From NCBI GenBank assembly GCA_943331145.2, contig CALQKL020000132.1:1-6322 (forward strand): 6,322 nucleotides of DNA, written 5' to 3'. The notes under the pieces were generated by a model, which was not told where the DNA came from, ran no database searches, and saw nothing but the letters and a program-made list of their open reading frames with translations. Shown piece by piece: positions 5,573 through 6,322 of this stretch (its first letter is position 1; the number at the start of each line of letters is the position of its first letter). This stretch comes from Chitinophaga pinensis. GTDB taxonomy: Bacteria; Bacteroidota; Bacteroidia; Chitinophagales; Chitinophagaceae. Made by a program: the position numbers and the translations under genes.

Positions 5573-6187
5573 ATGGAGCATTTTTACACAATAGAACAAC
5601 CATCATTTGCGGAGTTTAAAGATCGGGGAAGTAAATTTCTTGCATTTGCATTTCCAATAAAAACAGCATTGGATTTTAAGAAACACCTACAAGATTTAAA
5701 AAAAGAACATCCAAAAGCGGTGCATCATTGTTTTGCGTATCGATTGGGTTTTACAGGCGATGAATTTAGATCCAGCGATGATGGGGAACCATCTGGAAGT
5801 GCAGGAAAACCCATATTAGGGCAAATAGATAGTAAGAAGTTGTGTAACGTAGCAGTAATTGTAGTTCGGTATTTTGGCGGTTCTTTACTTGGTGTTCCGG
5901 GGTTAATCAATGCATATAAAACGGCATCCGTATTGGCATTGCAAATGGTACCCATTATTCAAAAACCCATTACCACGCAATTAAAAATAGAATTTGATTA
6001 TCAATTAATCAACGATGTGATGGTAATTGTTAAACAATGTCAGTGTAATGTAATCAGTCAAGAAATCAATTTATTTTCGAATTTGACCTTAGAAGTGCCA
6101 AAATCAAGGGAAAAAGAGGTTGTTTTTAGGTTGGGGGACATAAAAAATCTGATAATCTTGCCAGAAAAGATGAAAAAAGCCAAATAA
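5573..6187 (+). CDS. yigZ: YigZ/IMPACT family protein (UPF0029)
   Basis: At 204 residues this has the same length as E. coli YigZ. The N-terminal IMPACT domain (about 15-122) shows GSKFLAFAFPI, HHCFAYRLG (51-59), RSSDDGEPSGSAGKPIL (66-82) and VVRYFGGSLLGVPGLINAY (97-115), all family hallmarks. A smaller C-terminal ferredoxin-like domain (about 135-190, DUF1949 type) follows. The biochemical function is not settled. Eukaryotic IMPACT regulates GCN2-dependent translation control, and the fold resembles domains of ribosomal translocase EF-G, so a nucleic-acid or translation link is often suggested. The ATG begins at the base after the ribD stop, with no gap and no Shine-Dalgarno, so its translation probably depends on ribosomes finishing ribD. 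The tail is Lys-rich (EKMKKAK). Confidence 0.93.
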   Translation: MEHFYTIEQPSFAEFKDRGSKFLAFAFPIKTALDFKKHLQDLKKEHPKAVHHCFAYRLGFTGDEFRSSDDGEPSGSAGKPILGQIDSKKLCNVAVIVVRYFGGSLLGVPGLINAYKTASVLALQMVPIIQKPITTQLKIEFDYQLINDVMVIVKQCQCNVISQEINLFSNLTLEVPKSREKEVVFRLGDIKNLIILPEKMKKAK

Positions 6188-6204
6188 TTAAAAATTTTTC
6201 GGCG

Positions 6205-6231
6205 TTGTGTTAACATTTTTTTTTACTTTTA
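6205..6231 (+). promoter_or_regulatory. Candidate Bacteroidota promoter for the gene at 6273
   Basis: A TTG at 6205-6207 lies 16 bp before TACTTTTA (6224-6231), which fits TAnnTTTG at all fixed positions but the last. The spacer contains the perfect 8-bp palindrome TGTTAACA (6208-6215) and a run of nine T (6216-6224, the last T being the first base of the -7 element). The element ends 41 bp before the next start codon, giving a leader of about 35 nt. The stretch 6188-6272 has no other visible feature. Supported by consensus resemblance and position only. Confidence 0.4.
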
Positions 6232-6272
6232 TTCATACTATACGTATTAAGAAATAAATTTTAAATTCAGAC

Positions 6273-6322
6273 ATGAGAAAAATTTTACTAACACTCACCT
6301 TGATTTCAGTATTTTTTGTTGC
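6273..6322 (+). CDS. N-terminal end of an exported protein (3' truncated by window)
   Basis: Sixteen codons plus two bases are visible: MRKILLTLTLISVFFV and probably Ala. A short basic n-region (Arg2, Lys3) followed by an uninterrupted hydrophobic stretch is a typical Sec or lipoprotein signal peptide start, so the product is likely secreted, periplasmic or outer-membrane. The cleavage site and the mature protein lie outside the window, so no function can be given. The ATG follows an AT-rich leader without a Shine-Dalgarno and is 85 bp after the yigZ stop, downstream of a candidate promoter. A single N-terminal membrane anchor is the alternative reading. Confidence 0.65.
   Translation, partial: MRKILLTLTLISVFFV

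Noticed and set aside
5725..5955. 76-codon antisense open frame inside the yigZ-like gene
   Set aside because: It mirrors the conserved IMPACT motif region and has no family features of its own.
6179..6203. Possible hairpin after yigZ: GCC (6179-6181) with GGC (6201-6203) around AAAAATTTTT
   Set aside because: Only three G-C pairs, interrupted by mismatches, and no T run after the stem; not a convincing terminator.

Overview
The window looks like an ordinary chromosomal segment from a low-GC member of the Bacteroidota, probably near Chitinophagales/Sphingobacteriales. I base this on the AT-rich composition, the absence of Shine-Dalgarno motifs before every visible start, the style of the ExbB/ExbD and RibD proteins, TAnnTTTG-like promoter elements, and intergenic heptamer repeats. 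The placement below phylum level is inference from remembered family features, not from a search.

Layout from left to right: the last 38 codons of a SlyD-like FKBP prolyl isomerase (1-118); peptidase T (153-1400); a 104-bp gap filled by degenerate 7-bp tandem repeats (1407-1497); an SPFH/band-7 membrane protein of the HIR type (1505-2428); an ExbB/TolQ-family channel subunit (2524-3204) and its ExbD partner (3226-3633); then, convergent and overlapping exbD by 17 bp, the release-factor methyltransferase prmC on the minus strand (3617-4471). A 42-bp divergent gap separates prmC from ribD (4514-5572, apparently starting with TTG). ribD abuts a YigZ/IMPACT-family gene (5573-6187) with zero spacing. 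The window ends 16 codons into a gene for an exported protein (from 6273).

Functionally these are mostly housekeeping genes: protein folding and peptide turnover (SlyD-like, PepT), membrane organisation (SPFH), proton-motive-force transduction (ExbB/ExbD), translation termination (PrmC), riboflavin synthesis (RibD) and a conserved protein linked to translation (YigZ). Likely transcription units are slyD-pepT (possibly), spfh alone or reading into exbB-exbD, exbB-exbD, prmC alone, ribD-yigZ, and the final gene from its own promoter.

I found no mobile element, CRISPR array, RNA gene, toxin-antitoxin or defence module, and no convincing undescribed system. The observations most worth a second look are the continuous 7-bp-phased repeat tract before the SPFH gene, the non-acidic third transmembrane segment of ExbB, the altered reductase motif in RibD, the TTG start of ribD, and homopolymer runs in prmC and in the last promoter.
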